The notes under the pieces are model-generated. The model had not been told where the DNA came from. It saw nothing but the letters and a program-made list of their open reading frames with translations, and did no database searches. From CAVXAE01 sp044225565 (GTDB taxonomy: Bacteria; Pseudomonadota; Gammaproteobacteria; Steroidobacterales; Steroidobacteraceae), in the NCBI GenBank assembly GCA_044225565.1, contig JBGAIL010000217.1, forward strand, positions 1 through 7,550: a stretch of 7,550 bases of DNA, in the 5' to 3' direction. The position numbers were made by a program, and so were the translations under genes. This document shows positions 6,502 to 7,550 of this stretch, piece after piece. Within the stretch, counting starts at the first letter, position 1. Each line of letters opens with the position of its first letter.

Positions 6502-6970
6502 GCGACAGTGGCAGGGCGGTCTCGAACTTCACCTGCTTGAGCGCGAAGCTCGAGCGGATGTTCGACACGCCCGGGATCCGGGCGATCTCCTCGACGATGA
6601 AGCGCTGCAGCGCCTCGACGTCCGCCACCACGAGCCGCAGCAGGTAGTCCGAGTCCCCGGTCATGAGATAGCACTCCATGATCTGGGGAAAGCGCTTGAT
6701 GGTCTCTTCGAACGCTTCCAGCGTTCCTTCCACCTGCTTCTCGAGCCGCACTTGAATGAACACGCTCACTCCGAGGCCGATGGCCCGTGCGTCGAGCAGT
6801 GCGACGTACCGCCTGACGATTCCGGCGCGCTCGAGTGCCCGCACGCGAGCCAGGCATGGGGACGGTGAAAGATGGACTCGCTGCGCCAGCTCCGCATTGG
6901 TCAGCTTCGCGTTCGCCTGCAGCTCCTCGAGGATTTTCCGGTCTATGGGATCCAGGGGCTTGTTCAGCAT
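6446..6970 (-). CDS. Lrp/AsnC-family transcriptional regulator
   Basis: A 174-residue DNA-binding regulator of the feast/famine family. The N-terminal winged HTH (about 7-52) reads LDPIDRKILEELQ, then AELAQRVHLSPSPCLARV as the recognition helix region, close to E. coli Lrp. The C-terminal RAM/effector domain (about 68-150) has the GDSDYLL motif at 105-111 and ends with the usual SSFALKQVKFETALPL. These proteins form dimers and octamers and respond to amino acids. ATG 6970 was chosen because the family normally starts a few residues before LDxID; the frame is open upstream, but those codons show no similarity. The ribosome site is poor. Residues 158-174 are encoded by the 102-bp repeat and make the protein about 15 residues longer than usual. 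It is divergent from the E1 gene, the classic position for a local regulator of that gene and of itself. Confidence 0.94.
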   Translation of the reverse strand: MLNKPLDPIDRKILEELQANAKLTNAELAQRVHLSPSPCLARVRALERAGIVRRYVALLDARAIGLGVSVFIQVRLEKQVEGTLEAFEETIKRFPQIMECYLMTGDSDYLLRLVVADVEALQRFIVEEIARIPGVSNIRSSFALKQVKFETALPLSLGAEPAPHPRQRTGAAMR

Positions 6971-6973
6971 GAA

Positions 6974-7001
6974 ATGCCGTAAAGTCGTGTAACAGCGGCA
7001 T
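6974..7001. promoter_or_regulatory. Inverted repeat upstream of the Lrp-family gene, candidate operator
   Basis: ATGCCG (6974-6979) and CGGCAT (6996-7001) form a perfect six-base inverted repeat. The half-sites start 22 bases apart, about two helical turns, and lie immediately before the regulator's start codon. Lrp proteins commonly bind their own promoters, so an autoregulatory site is plausible. Six-base arms can arise by chance. Confidence 0.3.
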
Positions 7002-7032
7002 AGGATACCAGTCATGAGCCTGTAGGCGGCAA
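7002..7032 (-). promoter_or_regulatory. Weak sigma-70-like promoter candidate for the Lrp-family gene
   Basis: Read on the minus strand, TTGCCG (7032-7027) and TATCCT (7007-7002) are spaced by 19 bases, and transcription would begin near 6995, shortly before ATG 6970. Both boxes are partial matches and the spacing is long. If real, it supports the 6970 start over the upstream ATG at 7015. No comparable plus-strand promoter for the E1 gene is evident in the 143-base gap 6971-7113. Confidence 0.22.
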
Positions 7033-7113
7033 CAACGGCAGCACATGCGGGAGCACCGTCCGTACGCTGTCCCGTCCGGGGCAAGTCGTTCCCCCCGCGT
7101 AGATGAGTTTCCA

Positions 7114-7550
7114 ATGGCCTCCGTACCCTCGCTCAACGGGATGTCCGCTGCCGATCCCGCGGATTCCGATCCCCTCGAGACCCGTGACTGGCTGGATGCG
7201 CTCGCTTCCGTCGCAGCGGCCGCCGGGCCGGAGCGGGCCGCCTTCCTGCTGGACAAGCTGCGCGCCGAAGCCGACAGGCTCGGCGTCGCCGCGCGGGGCC
7301 CTGCGTTCTCGGCGTATCGCAACACCATTCCGCTCGAGCGGCAGGAGCCGCATCCGGGCAACGTGGCGCTCGAAGAGCGCATCACGGGAATCATCCGGTG
7401 GAACGCGCTGGCGATGGTGGTGCGCGCCAACAAGGCGTACGGCGAGCTCGGCGGGCACATCGCGAGCTTCGCTTCCGCGGCGGAGCTCTTCGAGACCGGC
7501 TTCAATCATTTCTTCCGCGCCGCGAGCGAGGGCCGCGAGGCGGACCTCGT
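7114..7550 (+). CDS. Homodimeric-type 2-oxo acid dehydrogenase E1 (AceE/MdeB family), N-terminal part, runs off right edge
   Basis: The 145 codons present match the N-terminus of the homodimeric thiamine-diphosphate E1 of the pyruvate dehydrogenase complex. Landmarks are DPLETRDWLDAL (19-30), YRNTIP (68-73), RWNALAMVVRAN (95-106), the conserved LGGHIASFAS (112-121) and GFNHFFRA (129-136). AceE decarboxylates pyruvate and passes the acetyl group to the E2 lipoyl domain. Paralogues such as MdeB of Pseudomonas methionine catabolism are thought to act on 2-oxobutyrate. The divergent Lrp-family gene 143 bases away resembles the mdeR/mdeB layout, which makes a specialised 2-oxo acid E1 a reasonable alternative to the housekeeping aceE; the visible N-terminus cannot decide. 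ATG 7114 has a weak GATGAG site at 7102-7107; ATG 7141 is in frame and would also retain the conserved region. The active site is outside the window. Confidence 0.88.
   Translation, partial: MASVPSLNGMSAADPADSDPLETRDWLDALASVAAAAGPERAAFLLDKLRAEADRLGVAARGPAFSAYRNTIPLERQEPHPGNVALEERITGIIRWNALAMVVRANKAYGELGGHIASFASAAELFETGFNHFFRAASEGREADL

Noticed and set aside
6971..7114. In-frame 48-codon N-terminal extension of the Lrp-family regulator
   Set aside because: It lies in the divergent promoter region, lacks family similarity, and the family start is MLNKPLDPID at 6970.
6288..7505. 405-codon minus-strand frame spanning repeat, regulator and E1 start
   Set aside because: It overlaps the Lrp-family gene in another frame and is antisense to the E1 gene; no domain is recognised.

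Overview
The window is high-GC DNA (about two thirds G+C by eye) with tightly packed genes. The gene set fits a gammaproteobacterium or a close relative: a PvdQ-type acylase, a homodimeric AceE-type 2-oxo acid dehydrogenase E1, an Lrp regulator and stand-alone PruA. I cannot name the genus from sequence alone.

Layout, left to right. (1) The first 27 codons of folD, on the minus strand and running off the left edge. (2) A complete plus-strand pruA (1-pyrroline-5-carboxylate dehydrogenase), closed by a strong GC hairpin. (3) A complete secreted N-terminal-nucleophile acylase of the AHL acylase/PvdQ family, with its own good ribosome binding site. (4) A convergent minus-strand APC-family amino acid permease, separated from the acylase by only 9 bases; a hairpin spans that junction. 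(5) After a 249-base divergent gap, a small plus-strand Rieske ferredoxin that starts with TTG. (6) A convergent minus-strand Lrp/AsnC regulator. (7) Divergent from the regulator, the first 145 codons of an AceE/MdeB-type E1 gene running off the right edge.

Most of the genes share an amino-acid catabolism theme: uptake (permease), proline/ornithine carbon entering glutamate (PruA), amino-acid-responsive control (Lrp) and oxidative decarboxylation of a 2-oxo acid (E1). The Lrp/E1 divergent pair resembles the mdeR/mdeB arrangement of Pseudomonas methionine catabolism. The acylase could feed acyl-homoserine lactone breakdown into the same area, but this is speculation.

The most unusual structure is at 6298-6501. 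Two tandem 102-bp copies (90 of 102 positions identical) fill the whole gap between the convergent Rieske and lrp-like genes. They supply the stop codons of both genes and the last 17 residues of the regulator. Each copy can fold into several hairpins, and most differences between copies that fall in two of the stems preserve pairing. This looks like an intergenic structured repeat rather than ordinary spacer. I see no CRISPR array, tRNA, rRNA or transposase gene.
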